From Scatacola_A faecigallinarum (GTDB lineage: Bacteria; Pseudomonadota; Alphaproteobacteria; RF32; CAG-239): 64,000 bases of DNA. The stretch's first letter is position 1. Every line of letters starts with the position of its first letter. Below the pieces are notes generated by a model. It made no database searches and was not told the origin of the DNA. It saw only the letters and a list, made by a program, of their open reading frames with translations. Shown here in pieces: positions 34,599-43,805 of the stretch. The position numbers were made by a program, and so were the translations under genes. The stretch spans positions 62,001-126,000 of the forward strand of contig DVOM01000001.1 in the NCBI GenBank assembly GCA_018713605.1. Reading direction: 5' to 3'.

Positions 34599-34628
34599 AA
34601 TAATTCGGTTTTAAGCAACCGAATTATT
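34599..34628 (-). terminator. Terminator between rnhB and paralogue D
   Basis: Perfect 12-bp AT-rich stem AATAATTCGGTT / AACCGAATTATT with a six-base loop, followed on the minus strand by TACTTTTT. Confidence 0.65.
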
Positions 34629-34658
34629 GCCTGTTTTTAAAATTTTGTCAATTTTTCT

Positions 34659-35285
34659 TTAGGCTGAATGCAAAAATTCCTGAATCGGACGATACGACTT
34701 GCGGTGCTCGGGAGTCACACCGTGCCGTTTCAGCCCGTCGATATGCGCTTTCGTACCATAGCCGGCATTTTTTTCAAAAGCATAATAAGGGTATTTCTGT
34801 GCCAGCTCCCGCATCAGATGATCCCGGTAAACCTTGGCCGCAATTGACGCTGCGGCAATTGACATACAGCGCGCGTCTCCCTTGACAACGGTTCGGGTAC
34901 GGCAGGGAAAATCCTTCGGCGTCTGATTGCCGTCAATAATCGCAAATTCCGGTTTTTCCTTCAATGCTTCAACGGCTCTTTTCATTGCTGCAAAAGTGGC
35001 CTGAAGAATGTTGCAGCGGTCAATTTCCTCAGCGCTTGCCTGTCCGATGCCGATAAACAGACGGCCGTTTTTCTCCTCTTCCCGCAGTTTTTCATACAAC
35101 AGCTCGCGTTTTTTGGCCGAAATCTTTTTGGAGTCGTCCAAACCCTTCAGCAATTCGTCGCCAAGATTACGGTCACGAATAATCACGGCTCCGGCCACCA
35201 CCGGTCCGGCCCATGGCCCCCGCCCCGCTTCGTCGACGCCGGCCACCATACAGTTCAGACTGTCTTCTATTTCAAAATCAGGCAT
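34659..35285 (-). CDS. rnhB: Ribonuclease HII
   Basis: 208-residue endonuclease that cleaves the RNA strand of RNA-DNA hybrids, including single embedded ribonucleotides. The signature VAGVDEAGRGPWAGPVVAGAV holds the DEGR-type catalytic residues (Asp and Glu), with further acidic residues in AIIDGNQ and KGDARCMSIAAASIAAKVYRD. Length is normal. It precedes paralogues C and D. Confidence 0.96.
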   Translation of the reverse strand: MPDFEIEDSLNCMVAGVDEAGRGPWAGPVVAGAVIIRDRNLGDELLKGLDDSKKISAKKRELLYEKLREEEKNGRLFIGIGQASAEEIDRCNILQATFAAMKRAVEALKEKPEFAIIDGNQTPKDFPCRTRTVVKGDARCMSIAAASIAAKVYRDHLMRELAQKYPYYAFEKNAGYGTKAHIDGLKRHGVTPEHRKSYRPIQEFLHSA

Positions 35286-35345
35286 TTCAGGCTCCTTTGC
35301 TATACGGCTAATCTAGATTAATCCACCGCGGCTGTCAACCGGCAC

Positions 35346-35378
35346 AAAAAAAAGAGGTTCATAAAAGAACCCCTTTGC
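35346..35378 (-). terminator. Terminator of the RdgB-like gene
   Basis: Minus-strand stem with core GGTTC / GAACC extended by an AAAG/CTTT pair across one mismatch, then eight T. It lies 19 bases beyond the stop codon. Confidence 0.75.
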
Positions 35379-35396
35379 TTTCCGGAACCGGTCCGT

Positions 35397-35999
35397 CTAT
35401 TCGTGCACCAAATAAGCGGCCAGTTTGTACAACGCTTTTCCGACATGGGAAATATTGTTTTTTTCCTCAATCGGAAACTGCGCCAATGTCAGGCCATATC
35501 CCTCCGGCATAAATATCCGTTCAAAGTCGCATCCCGCTTCCGAACACTTATCAGACGCAATGCTTCCGCGGACTTCGCCCAGAAACATCTCCGCCTCCTG
35601 TTTTTTGTCTCCGCCGGAAGGACGGGCAAAAACCAGAACACAGGTCATCAGCGCGTTGCGCTCGCCTTCCGCCGTCTGTTTCAGTGCCAGCAGAATATCA
35701 TCCATGGCTTCGTCCGAAGTTCTGCCGCCGGTCAAAATATTGGCCGCAAATCCCGGACGTCCGCCCAAAGCGTTTACGGACAGCATACAGTCGTCGCAAA
35801 TGCAGCATTCTCCAGTCAGATTGGCAACTTCCAAAGCAACCAGAGCGCCTATATTTTCGGCAGCCTCTCTGATTTTGTTCAAATTCCCGATTTCCGCGTT
35901 TTCAACCGAAACAACCTCGATTCCGAATTTTTTCAACACTTCTTCAGCCTCAGCTGTTTTTTCCTGGCTGCGGCTGCACACAATAATCTTTTTTACCAT
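35397..35999 (-). CDS. Divergent RdgB/Ham1-like protein
   Basis: 200-residue protein with the overall layout of non-canonical purine NTP pyrophosphatases (ITPase fold): start strand KKIIVCSRSQEKTAEAEEVL, CDDCMLSVNALGGRPG in the DDSGL-EVDAL-x-G-x-PG position, MFLGEVRGSIAS, and EEKNNISHVGKAL at the end. Several residues that bind nucleotide or metal in RdgB are changed: TGNxxK to CSRSQEK, DDSGL to DDCML, GFGYDP to a CDFERI stretch, and SHR to SHV. It may be an altered or inactive member. I start at ATG 35999; a TTG lies two codons earlier. Confidence 0.7.
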   Translation of the reverse strand: MVKKIIVCSRSQEKTAEAEEVLKKFGIEVVSVENAEIGNLNKIREAAENIGALVALEVANLTGECCICDDCMLSVNALGGRPGFAANILTGGRTSDEAMDDILLALKQTAEGERNALMTCVLVFARPSGGDKKQEAEMFLGEVRGSIASDKCSEAGCDFERIFMPEGYGLTLAQFPIEEKNNISHVGKALYKLAAYLVHE

Positions 36000-36175
36000 A
36001 ATCAATCTATCAGTTTAATTTTACCGCGAAACTTTTACCCTTTTTCTTTCCGCGCCGCAACTGTTTTTTGTCAAATTCAACATATTTTCGAAACTTTCCC
36101 TCCAATAAGCCTTGACAAAAACTTTTTCCGGAACTACAACATTACCCGTGTTTAACATATTAATTTAAATATTTT

Positions 36176-37351
36176 ATGGAATCTAAAATTAAATTGGAAA
36201 ACGGAGTCACTCTGATTACACATCTCAGCACTCCACGCGAAAAAAATGTAAACTTCTGCTTGGCAGTAGGTGTAGGACACAATCACGAGACCAAAGAAAA
36301 TCTTGGTATCTCGGCGCTTTTTGAAAAGCTGCTCCTCAGTCGTACCAAAGGCATAGTCGCAGATTACGCCGGCACAATGACCTACTACTATCTGGAAGTA
36401 CCCGTTGAAAAAGTGCCCGACGCCATTGCCGCTCTGGCCGAAATGGTAACCAAAACTTCTTTCTCTGACAAGGAAATCGAAGCTGCCAAAGCCGACATTA
36501 TCCAACACACGAAAGATATGTTCCCGATTCCGCGCCGCCAGCTGAAACTGCTCTACAAACACACCGCTTACGGTGTTGCAGACATCAACTGGGACATGGA
36601 AGGCTACATAAACTCGGTATCCCGTTTCACCAACGAAGACCTGCAGGCTTTTGCCAGACAGTTCTACGTAACGCACAACATGGCGCTTCTGGTTGGCGGA
36701 AACATCAACGCGGACGAAATCGCCGCCCGTGTTGAAAAAGCCTTTGTCGACCTGCCGAAAGGCAAGAAAAACAAAGTGCAGAAAGATATCTATACCGGCG
36801 GTTTTGCAACGATTCCCGCACAGCAGCAGTCGTTGTTCTACTTCGGTTTTGACATCTCCGGCATCCGCAACGCCGATCTTGCCGTACTTATCAAACTGTT
36901 GAACGGCCGTCTGGAACGCTCTTTCATCGGTACCGACGTTTTAAGCGATGTCCGCATTGCCGGCTACTATGGCCGCCGCACACTGCAGATATCAATTAAG
37001 ACTCAGCAGAAAAACATTGGCGAAATTCTCGACACCGTCTGCCGAAACATCATTCGCATCAAAACCGAAAAGGCCAGCCCGCGCCGCATGGAACGCTCGC
37101 GCAATCTGGCAATGACCGGTTACATGGAAATGTTCGGTTCCGAAATTGCCCGCAGCCGCGAGGTCAGCTGGCAGATTTTCTCGCAAGGCGAAATGTTCGA
37201 CATTCAGGAACTGATGTTCGCAATTCCTGAAGTTTCCGCCCGCAACATCCGCGAAGCTGCAGAAAAAATCTTCAGCACGCCGATGACTTTGGTTTGCAGC
37301 AGCGACCAGCCGGTTGACTATCAGGCTCTTTGCGCTCAAATCAGACAGTAA
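36176..37351 (+). CDS. M16-family protein lacking the zinc site
   Basis: 391-residue M16 homologue without signal peptide, hence cytoplasmic. The sequence runs MESKIKLENGVTLITHLS, a typical M16 start, but the HxxEH position reads A47-L-F-E50-K51, so two of three zinc ligands are gone. The C-terminal half keeps the M16 fold elements (GGNINADEIAARVEKAF). No active M16 partner is adjacent; the catalytic one at 18066-19406 is periplasmic and therefore unlikely to be its partner. No ribosome site; the leader is TTAATTTAAATATTTT. A scaffold or binding role is possible. Confidence 0.8.
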   Translation: MESKIKLENGVTLITHLSTPREKNVNFCLAVGVGHNHETKENLGISALFEKLLLSRTKGIVADYAGTMTYYYLEVPVEKVPDAIAALAEMVTKTSFSDKEIEAAKADIIQHTKDMFPIPRRQLKLLYKHTAYGVADINWDMEGYINSVSRFTNEDLQAFARQFYVTHNMALLVGGNINADEIAARVEKAFVDLPKGKKNKVQKDIYTGGFATIPAQQQSLFYFGFDISGIRNADLAVLIKLLNGRLERSFIGTDVLSDVRIAGYYGRRTLQISIKTQQKNIGEILDTVCRNIIRIKTEKASPRRMERSRNLAMTGYMEMFGSEIARSREVSWQIFSQGEMFDIQELMFAIPEVSARNIREAAEKIFSTPMTLVCSSDQPVDYQALCAQIRQ

Positions 37352-37369
37352 AAAATTATTAACCCTAAA

Positions 37370-37402
37370 CAAAGCCCTCATTTATGAGGGCTTTGCCTTT
37401 TT
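37370..37402. terminator. Bidirectional terminator
   Basis: CAAAGCCCTCA / TGAGGGCTTTG, 11-bp perfect stem with a TTTA loop, T-rich downstream on the plus strand. It separates the convergent M16-like and rhodanese genes. Confidence 0.85.
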
Positions 37403-37406
37403 AAAT

Positions 37407-37718
37407 TCAATGGCGGACAATGCGCAGCCCTTCCCGTTCGGCTTCGACCAAACCGCCGTCGACAACCGCCACGTTGAAAAAGCCGTTTTTCTCAAACAGC
37501 TCGGCCGCCCGCTGCGAACGTGATCCGGAATGGCAAATGATATTCAGCGTTTTGCTGCCGTCCAGATTATGTTCATAAACAAAGTCTCTGGGATTAAGTT
37601 TGCTCAGCTCTTCGTTAAAAAAAGGCAGCGACAACGCCTCTTCCCTGATTTCATCCGGCGTCCGCACGTCCAGAATCAGCGACTGCTCGGTCAGCCGCTC
37701 CGGTTTTACATATTTCAT
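37407..37718 (-). CDS. Single-domain rhodanese
   Basis: 103-residue sulfurtransferase-like protein. LILDVRTPDEIREEAL is the CH2A region and CHSGSRS the active-site loop with the persulfide-carrying cysteine. No signal peptide, so cytoplasmic. Possible roles are sulfur transfer or cyanide/thiosulfate handling; no sulfur-metabolism gene is adjacent. Confidence 0.88.
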   Translation of the reverse strand: MKYVKPERLTEQSLILDVRTPDEIREEALSLPFFNEELSKLNPRDFVYEHNLDGSKTLNIICHSGSRSQRAAELFEKNGFFNVAVVDGGLVEAEREGLRIVRH

Positions 37719-37861
37719 AGTTCCTCCTTGTCTGCAAGAATAACACCGTCAATATATAAAACTTTGCGATACGGCTTTTAAGCTCGACTTTCTTTTTAAA
37801 TTGCAAAAAAACAAAATCTGTGTTATCCGAAAAATGAACTTGAACTATCGGAGACTGCAAA

Positions 37862-38056
37862 ATGAAAAAACTTATTGCCGCCGCGCTGCTTGCGCTCGGG
37901 CTCTCGGCCTGCACCAACGCCGGACCTTTCGTCACTTCGATTTCGTCCGACGGCAACAACGGCCTCATTGTCGAAAAATGCCAGCTGCACATGAACGCCT
38001 TTATGGGAACGGTTTCCAACGAAAACTGCACCAATACGCAGATCAGACTGCACTGA
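37862..38056 (+). CDS. Small lipoprotein
   Basis: 64 residues with a lipoprotein signal peptide (KKLIAAALLALGLSAC) and a mature part of 48 residues containing two cysteines (EKCQLHMNAF and NENCTNTQ) that could form a disulfide in the periplasm. I recognise the general type (short FVTSISSDG...IEKC lipoproteins) but know no function. Its own terminator follows at once. Confidence 0.75.
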   Translation: MKKLIAAALLALGLSACTNAGPFVTSISSDGNNGLIVEKCQLHMNAFMGTVSNENCTNTQIRLH

Positions 38057-38059
38057 AAT

Positions 38060-38089
38060 AAAAAAAGGCCGTAACAACGGCCTTTTTTT
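38060..38089. terminator. Bidirectional terminator
   Basis: A7-GGCCGT-AACA-ACGGCC-T7. It serves the small lipoprotein gene (plus) and the MsbA-like gene (minus), whose stop codon it touches. Confidence 0.9.
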
Positions 38090-39857
38090 ATTTCAACTGC
38101 GTCCGATACAAAGAAGCGTAAATGCTCCCTTCTTTTGCCATCAGCTCGTCATGGCTGCCGGTTTCGACGATCTCACCGTAATTTACCACCACGATTTTGT
38201 CCGCGTTGCGAACCGTCGACAGCCTGTGCGCAATAATAAACACCGTGCGGTCTTTCATCAAATTGTCAATCGCTTCCTGAACCACGGCTTCCGATTTGTT
38301 GTCCAGAGCCGACGTCGCCTCGTCCAGCACGACAATCGGCGCATTTTTGATAAACGCCCGCGCTATTGCAATCCGCTGTTTCTGTCCGCCGGAAAGCAAT
38401 ACGCCGCGCTCGCCGATCTGTGTGTCCAACCCCTGATCAAGCGAACGGATAAACTCTTCCAGACAGGCGCTTTTTACTGCTGCGTCAATCTGCGCCTGCG
38501 TTGCCGTCTCGTCGCCGAGCAGAATGTTTTCACGGATAGAACCGTCAAACAGAAAATTATCCTGAAAAACGACGGCAATTCTGTCCCGCAGCGAGTTAAG
38601 TTCCAAATCGCGGACATCGACGCCGTCAATTGTCAGCGAGCCGGAAGTAATGTCGTAAAAACGCGGAAGAAGGTTGACCAGCGTCGTTTTGCCGCCGCCC
38701 GAGTTGCCCACCAGCGCAATCGTCTGTCCGACTTCAACCGCCAGATTGACATGTTTCAAAACCGGTTTTCCCTTCACATACTCGAAACAGACGTCTTTAT
38801 ATTCTATGCCCTTTTTAATTTTATCCAGTTTTTTCGCGTTCGGTTTGCTCACAATCCGCGGCGAACTCTCCAGCAGCCCGAACACGCGCTCCATTGCCAT
38901 CAACGCCATCTGCACGTTGTTATAATTGTTGCCGATGGACTTAATCGGATTGTACAGCATAACCAGCGCCGTAATGAACGATACGAAATTGCCCGCCGAA
39001 ATCTGGTGCGTCACAATCAGATAACTGCCCAGCCAGATAACGCAGGCAATACCCAGCGAAACGATAAAGTGCATCAGCGGCGACATCATTCCCGTCCGCT
39101 GAATCATCTTAATCCCGAGCTTGAACACGGAACGCAGCGTCTCGCGAAAACGCTGCCCCTGATATTGATACAGGTTATATGAGGTAATAATGCGGTTGCC
39201 GCTGAAAGTTTCATTGTAATATTTCATTACCGCGGCACCCGAAAAAATCGTCTTGTCCATAACCGACTTAATTTTGCGACGCACCGTCGTCAGCGGGTAC
39301 AGCGCGCCGAACAGCACGATAACCGCCACAATCGCCAGCTGCCATGAATTGTAAAACAACACGGCAATCAGCGACAAAGACGAAAAGACGCGGGTCGTAA
39401 ACAGTTTGAGATTGGATAACAGCCCGTTGCAGGCCAAATCGACGTCATTGTTAAACCGGAACAGCACGTCGCCCGAGTTCGTCTTGTCAAAATACGCGGC
39501 GTCATAAGTCATCAGCTTGTCAAACAGGTCAGTCTTCACATCATTGGCTATTTTACGCCCGACCCAGGTATTCATATAAGTCGCCGCATAGTTGAGCAGG
39601 CTCTGCAACAGGCTGAAAAGAATAATCAAAATCGGAATATACGCCGTCGACGCCGTGCTTTTTTCCACCATTACCACGTCCATATACGGTTTCAGCGACC
39701 AGGCGATTACCGCGTCCATTGAACCGATGGGAATGGTAATCAGCACGGCCAGCAGCGCCCTTATCCAGTAAGGGCGCACATACGGCAGAATCTTCCGGTA
39801 GTTCTGCACGGCATAAAGAGAATTGATTTTATCGCTGAGTTTCTTGAAAATGTTCAT
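38088..39857 (-). CDS. ABC exporter, MsbA-like (permease fused to ATPase)
   Basis: About 589 residues: six transmembrane helices (residues 30-310), then an ABC ATPase with Walker A GNSGGGKTT, signature LLSGGQKQRIAIARA, Walker B IVVLDEATSALD and the H-loop IIAHRLSTV. This is the homodimeric lipid/glycolipid exporter layout; MsbA flips lipid A precursors. Standing next to glycosyltransferase and Glf genes, a role in moving a lipid-linked glycan or lipid A is plausible. I chose the ATG at 39857; the longer frame begins at TTG 39872. Confidence 0.88.
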   Translation of the reverse strand: MNIFKKLSDKINSLYAVQNYRKILPYVRPYWIRALLAVLITIPIGSMDAVIAWSLKPYMDVVMVEKSTASTAYIPILIILFSLLQSLLNYAATYMNTWVGRKIANDVKTDLFDKLMTYDAAYFDKTNSGDVLFRFNNDVDLACNGLLSNLKLFTTRVFSSLSLIAVLFYNSWQLAIVAVIVLFGALYPLTTVRRKIKSVMDKTIFSGAAVMKYYNETFSGNRIITSYNLYQYQGQRFRETLRSVFKLGIKMIQRTGMMSPLMHFIVSLGIACVIWLGSYLIVTHQISAGNFVSFITALVMLYNPIKSIGNNYNNVQMALMAMERVFGLLESSPRIVSKPNAKKLDKIKKGIEYKDVCFEYVKGKPVLKHVNLAVEVGQTIALVGNSGGGKTTLVNLLPRFYDITSGSLTIDGVDVRDLELNSLRDRIAVVFQDNFLFDGSIRENILLGDETATQAQIDAAVKSACLEEFIRSLDQGLDTQIGERGVLLSGGQKQRIAIARAFIKNAPIVVLDEATSALDNKSEAVVQEAIDNLMKDRTVFIIAHRLSTVRNADKIVVVNYGEIVETGSHDELMAKEGSIYASLYRTQLK

Positions 39858-39880
39858 CTTATCTTTCTTCAAACGGCTGA

Positions 39881-40552
39881 CTATTCGAAATTATATTTGT
39901 ATTTTTCATAATCGGCAAGGAGTTCTTCCGCATTAATGTCTTTTTTAATCCGAAAAACGCACAAACTGTCCGCCCTCTCAACCTTGTCCAGATATTTCAC
40001 GATCGGATGATATTTCCCGCGGAACCGGAAGTCATGGACGGCGATGAGCGGATTGTTCCCGCGCTGATGAATAATCGAAGCCAACACGCAGGCAACCCGG
40101 AAACGCCCGTCGGCCAGTATCAGGTCAAATTTTTGCGCCGTCTGCCTGAAAACCGCCTGCGAATAATCCGGAAACTTTTCACGCGCGCTTTCGTTGACCG
40201 GATATCCGCATTCTCCGAGCGGACCGATATCGGCCTGACAGATTTTAAGGCGGCCGCAGGCTTCGGCTTTGGCTATCACGTTTTTCCGGCGCAAGAACTC
40301 AAGCCAGCGGCTGTTGGCCTCCACGCTGCATACTTTTCCGCCCGAATTGCGCAAATAAAAAATCGTGCTGCCGCCCATGCCGAACTCCAGATAATTCCGG
40401 CTTTTCAGCACATATTTTTCAAAACATTTGCGCTCACGCCCGGTCATGATAAAATCATAATCGGGAGCCGACTTGTTGCGAATGCTGATTTTAAGCCCAA
40501 GTACGACAAAAACCGTATGTTTTATCCGCTTGATTCTGTAAAACGGCCTCAC
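39881..40552 (-). CDS. Class I methyltransferase-like protein
   Basis: 223 residues with the start of a Rossmann fold, NYLEFGMGGSTIFYLRNSG, and an acidic strand end VCSVEANSRW, as in SAM-dependent methyltransferases. A later DLILADGRFRVACVL and AVHDFRFRGKYHPI suggest a modified active site. It starts with GTG overlapping the TGA of the radical SAM gene (GTGA). Its place between an exporter and glycan genes suggests a polysaccharide-modifying role, without proof. Confidence 0.65.
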   Translation of the reverse strand: MRPFYRIKRIKHTVFVVLGLKISIRNKSAPDYDFIMTGRERKCFEKYVLKSRNYLEFGMGGSTIFYLRNSGGKVCSVEANSRWLEFLRRKNVIAKAEACGRLKICQADIGPLGECGYPVNESAREKFPDYSQAVFRQTAQKFDLILADGRFRVACVLASIIHQRGNNPLIAVHDFRFRGKYHPIVKYLDKVERADSLCVFRIKKDINAEELLADYEKYKYNFE

Positions 40553-41550
40553 TTTTTATACTCCTCAATCTCTTCAAGAGTCAAATAAGACTTGGTTTCC
40601 TTCATGATTTTGTAACGTTGGCAGTTCACACAGGGGTTGTCCGTTTCCGGCCCGAAGTTAAGCAGCATTTTCTGCGCCTCTCTGAACCGGCGCGAATCGA
40701 GCGCTTTTTCCAGTCCGCATTCAAAAACATTAACTCCGAAATCGTCCTTATACATATTGCAGCAGCCGAGCAGACGTCCGTCCCAGTTTATGGCCGGCGC
40801 TTTCCACAAAGCCATGCACATGCTCCGGCTGTATGACTTTCCTTCATGCTCCAGATATTCGGCGCGCGACACATATTTAAGCCCAGTTTCCCTTTTAACA
40901 AATTCGACGTCTTCAACCGGCGAAAAATTTCCGTCATAGTTCAGCTTAAAAAACACATTTGAAAAACCAAGCTCCGGCGCCATTTTCTTTACCAGAGGAA
41001 TCTCCCTTTCATTATGCCCGAAAATAATAAACTGCCACGAAAGTTTCGGATACGGACTGTTGTATTTTCGCTTGAGTTCATTCAGCTTCCTTACGTTTTC
41101 AAAAACCCTGTCCAGACAACCGCCGACCCGGTATTTTTCATAGGCGGCCTGCGTAGCGGCGTCAATCGACAGCGTCAGTCCCTTGAACCGAAAACGAACC
41201 AGAGCATCCAGCGCCTCATCGGAAACATTGTTAAAATTTGCGCCGCTCCAGGCCGTCAGCGCCACACGTTTATGAAAGGCATACTCCATGATTGCAGGCA
41301 AATCCTTATTCAGAAAAATTTCCCCGCTGTTGGAAATCTCAATCTCCTTAACATACGGATGCCGATCCACAAAGCGCATAAAATCGGCAAACCTGAGATA
41401 CCCGATGCCAACCGTATTAACATCATTACGCATATAACAGCATTTGCACTTCAGCTGACAGAGCGTACAACTCTCCAAACGGACTTTGGACGGCAGATAA
41501 ACGGCATCCGCATATTTTCCGTACAAATCGCCCGTTCCGCCTGAATTCAT
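40549..41550 (-). CDS. Radical SAM protein with SPASM domain
   Basis: 333-residue radical SAM enzyme. The [4Fe-4S] motif is C-QLK-C-KC-C (residues around 31-38), and the C-terminal region holds a SPASM-like set of cysteines (GRLLGCCNMYKDDFG ... NPCVNCQRY) for auxiliary clusters. Similar enzymes are found in surface-polysaccharide and aminoglycoside loci. Substrate unknown. It overlaps the methyltransferase-like gene and lies seven bases after GT2, so it is part of the glycan operon. Confidence 0.85.
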   Translation of the reverse strand: MNSGGTGDLYGKYADAVYLPSKVRLESCTLCQLKCKCCYMRNDVNTVGIGYLRFADFMRFVDRHPYVKEIEISNSGEIFLNKDLPAIMEYAFHKRVALTAWSGANFNNVSDEALDALVRFRFKGLTLSIDAATQAAYEKYRVGGCLDRVFENVRKLNELKRKYNSPYPKLSWQFIIFGHNEREIPLVKKMAPELGFSNVFFKLNYDGNFSPVEDVEFVKRETGLKYVSRAEYLEHEGKSYSRSMCMALWKAPAINWDGRLLGCCNMYKDDFGVNVFECGLEKALDSRRFREAQKMLLNFGPETDNPCVNCQRYKIMKETKSYLTLEEIEEYKK

Positions 41551-41557
41551 AGCTTTC

Positions 41558-42673
41558 CTACCGTTTCAGCGTCAGCAAAGGCAAAAGATTAAACAGTTTA
41601 ATCCAGGTTTTGTCTTTCTTGGAGCGCAGCGTAAGAAACGGAATAATTCCGAACAAACTGATTTTCCTGATTTCCGTAATTTTGTACAACTCGGGAAAAA
41701 GCCCGCGATGTTCACGATACGTCCGGCATCCGGCCGCCGTTATCATGTACTTTATTTCGTCCTGAGTAAAGTTTTTGTATTCCAGACCGTCGCCGAGTAT
41801 AACCCCATACAGTTTGACCATTTCGGCAAACATTTCCTCCTTGTACTCGTCGGCAATCTTGTCAAAAAACGAACGCGAAGCAACATAAGCCTGTTTGCTC
41901 CAGGCTTCCCTGACCCCCTGCCCGTATGCCTTGTTGGCAATCAGAATATCACGGGCGCACAAAGCCTGATGAATGATTTTAATCAACTTGCGGCTTCTGA
42001 CCTGCGACGACGAATTGGTGTTGTCGGTGTCGTTGCGGTAATAAACGAAAGGCTCAGGCAGCATGGTAATGCTCTCTGCTGCCGAATAGACGTCGGCACA
42101 GAACGGCCAGTCCTGATAGCAGGCTTCCGCCGATTCCTGAAAACGGATATGGTGCTTTTCCAAAAAATCCCGCCGATACAGCGCCGACCACAGGGAAGAA
42201 TGATCCATGAACAAATTCGGCTTTTCTTCAAGCGTAAACACTTCGCCGCGTTTGGCCAGCTCCGTCCAGGGCTTGAACAAAAACATCTCGCCCTTCGCCG
42301 AATTTGTTACCCAGTAAAAATTGCCCTTGGTAATTTCGGCACCGGTTTTCTCCGCCTGCGCAAAGAGTTTCTCATACATGTCCGGCGCAATCCAGTCGTC
42401 AGATTCAATAATCCCGATATATTTTCCCCGTGCCCGGGCGATTCCGGCGTTTACTGCTTTTCCGTAGCCGCCGTTTGGCTGATGAATTGCCACGACGCGC
42501 GCGTCCTGCGCCGCATATTCGTCAACCATCTGCGGACAACGGTCCCGGGAACCGTCGTCTACCAAAATGACTTCCATGTTTTTGAAAGTCTGATTCAGAA
42601 TGCTGTCCACGCACTGCTTCAGATACTTTTCCACCCCGTAAATCGGAACCACAACCGAAATATCAGGCTGCAT
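41558..42673 (-). CDS. Family 2 glycosyltransferase
   Basis: 371-residue inverting GT-A enzyme. ISVVVPIYGVEKYLKQCVDS and EVILVDDGSRD form the nucleotide-binding half, and IGIIESDDW supplies the metal-binding DxD equivalent. The C-terminal 150 residues are helical and variable. ATG 42673 follows AAGGAG and overlaps the end of glf by 11 bases; the longer frame to 42706 is rejected. It likely adds a sugar, perhaps galactofuranose, to a surface glycan. Confidence 0.92.
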   Translation of the reverse strand: MQPDISVVVPIYGVEKYLKQCVDSILNQTFKNMEVILVDDGSRDRCPQMVDEYAAQDARVVAIHQPNGGYGKAVNAGIARARGKYIGIIESDDWIAPDMYEKLFAQAEKTGAEITKGNFYWVTNSAKGEMFLFKPWTELAKRGEVFTLEEKPNLFMDHSSLWSALYRRDFLEKHHIRFQESAEACYQDWPFCADVYSAAESITMLPEPFVYYRNDTDNTNSSSQVRSRKLIKIIHQALCARDILIANKAYGQGVREAWSKQAYVASRSFFDKIADEYKEEMFAEMVKLYGVILGDGLEYKNFTQDEIKYMITAAGCRTYREHRGLFPELYKITEIRKISLFGIIPFLTLRSKKDKTWIKLFNLLPLLTLKR

Positions 42674-43805
42674 TATTTTTCTCCTTTTTGGCAAAAACCT
42701 CGTCAAACAAAGCCAGAGCGCGGTTTACTGCCTTGTCCATGTCATAATACTTATAATCGCCCAGCCGTCCCAGAAAATAAACGTTTTTGAGCTCTTTCGC
42801 CTTTTCCAGATAACGGTTGTACAAATTCTGGTTCTCGTCGCGGACAATCGGATAATAACGGTCGTTTCTGCCGCGTTCAAAAGCCTCCGGATACTCAAAC
42901 GAAACCACCGTATTTTCCGACTTGTCGTTCAAAAAGTACTTATATTCGCCGATACGCGTAAAATCGTGGTTTTCCGGATAGTTAATGACCGAATTGGACT
43001 GAAAATGCTCCCGCTCGTATTCGACAAAGTCAAAACGCAGGCTGCGGTAAGGCAGTTCGCCGAGCTCATAACCGAAATATTCGTCAATCGGCCCGCTGTA
43101 AAACACCCTCTCAAAGCTTTCCTTGTTCTCAAGCGAAGCATAATCCGTGTTCAACAAAACCTTAATCTTCGGATGGTCGAGCATTTCGGCAATCAGCGCC
43201 GAATAACCTTTCATCGGAATTCCCTGATACTTGTCCTGAAAATAGCGGTTGTCCTTGCTGACGTAAACCGGAACCCTGCCGGTAACCGCCGGATCCAGAT
43301 CTTCGGGTTTCATTCCCCATTGCTTAAGCGTATAGCCGAGAAAAACCTTCTGATAAACATATTCGGCCAGAAATTCAAGATCTTTGTCATTGGCCTTGCG
43401 CAGTTCCAAAATCGGCACCTTGACGTTAAAACCGAACTTTTCGATAAGCTTGTCCTCAAGCTTGTCGGCAATCGACTTCGGAAAAACCTTGCGGATGGAG
43501 TTCAGGTTAAACGGAATCGGTACTTCCTGCCCGTCGATTTTTCCTTTGACTTCGTGCATATACGGATGCCATCTGGTAAAACGGCTCAGATATTTCCACA
43601 CATGCTCCAGATTGGTGTGGAAAATATGCGTACCGTATTTATGGATACAGATGTTGTTCTTGTCATAATAGTCGTAAGAATTGCCGCCGATATGGTTTTT
43701 GGCGTCAATAACCAGAACTTCCTCGCCGAAATCCTCGGCAATTTTCCGAGCCATCGTCGCTCCGGAAAAACCGCAGCCGACAATCAGATTTTTTATGTTA
43801 TGCAT
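42663..43805 (-). CDS. glf: UDP-galactopyranose mutase, copy 1
   Basis: FAD enzyme converting UDP-galactopyranose to UDP-galactofuranose. 380 residues with the dinucleotide-binding VGCGFSGATMARKIA, DAKNHIGGNSYDY, HKYGTHIFHT, GPIDEYFGYELGELPYRSL and FLGRLGDYKYYDMD. All are hallmarks of bacterial Glf. It overlaps the upstream DUF4422 gene by eight bases. A second copy is at 60650-61759. Confidence 0.96.
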   Translation of the reverse strand: MHNIKNLIVGCGFSGATMARKIAEDFGEEVLVIDAKNHIGGNSYDYYDKNNICIHKYGTHIFHTNLEHVWKYLSRFTRWHPYMHEVKGKIDGQEVPIPFNLNSIRKVFPKSIADKLEDKLIEKFGFNVKVPILELRKANDKDLEFLAEYVYQKVFLGYTLKQWGMKPEDLDPAVTGRVPVYVSKDNRYFQDKYQGIPMKGYSALIAEMLDHPKIKVLLNTDYASLENKESFERVFYSGPIDEYFGYELGELPYRSLRFDFVEYEREHFQSNSVINYPENHDFTRIGEYKYFLNDKSENTVVSFEYPEAFERGRNDRYYPIVRDENQNLYNRYLEKAKELKNVYFLGRLGDYKYYDMDKAVNRALALFDEVFAKKEKNNAA

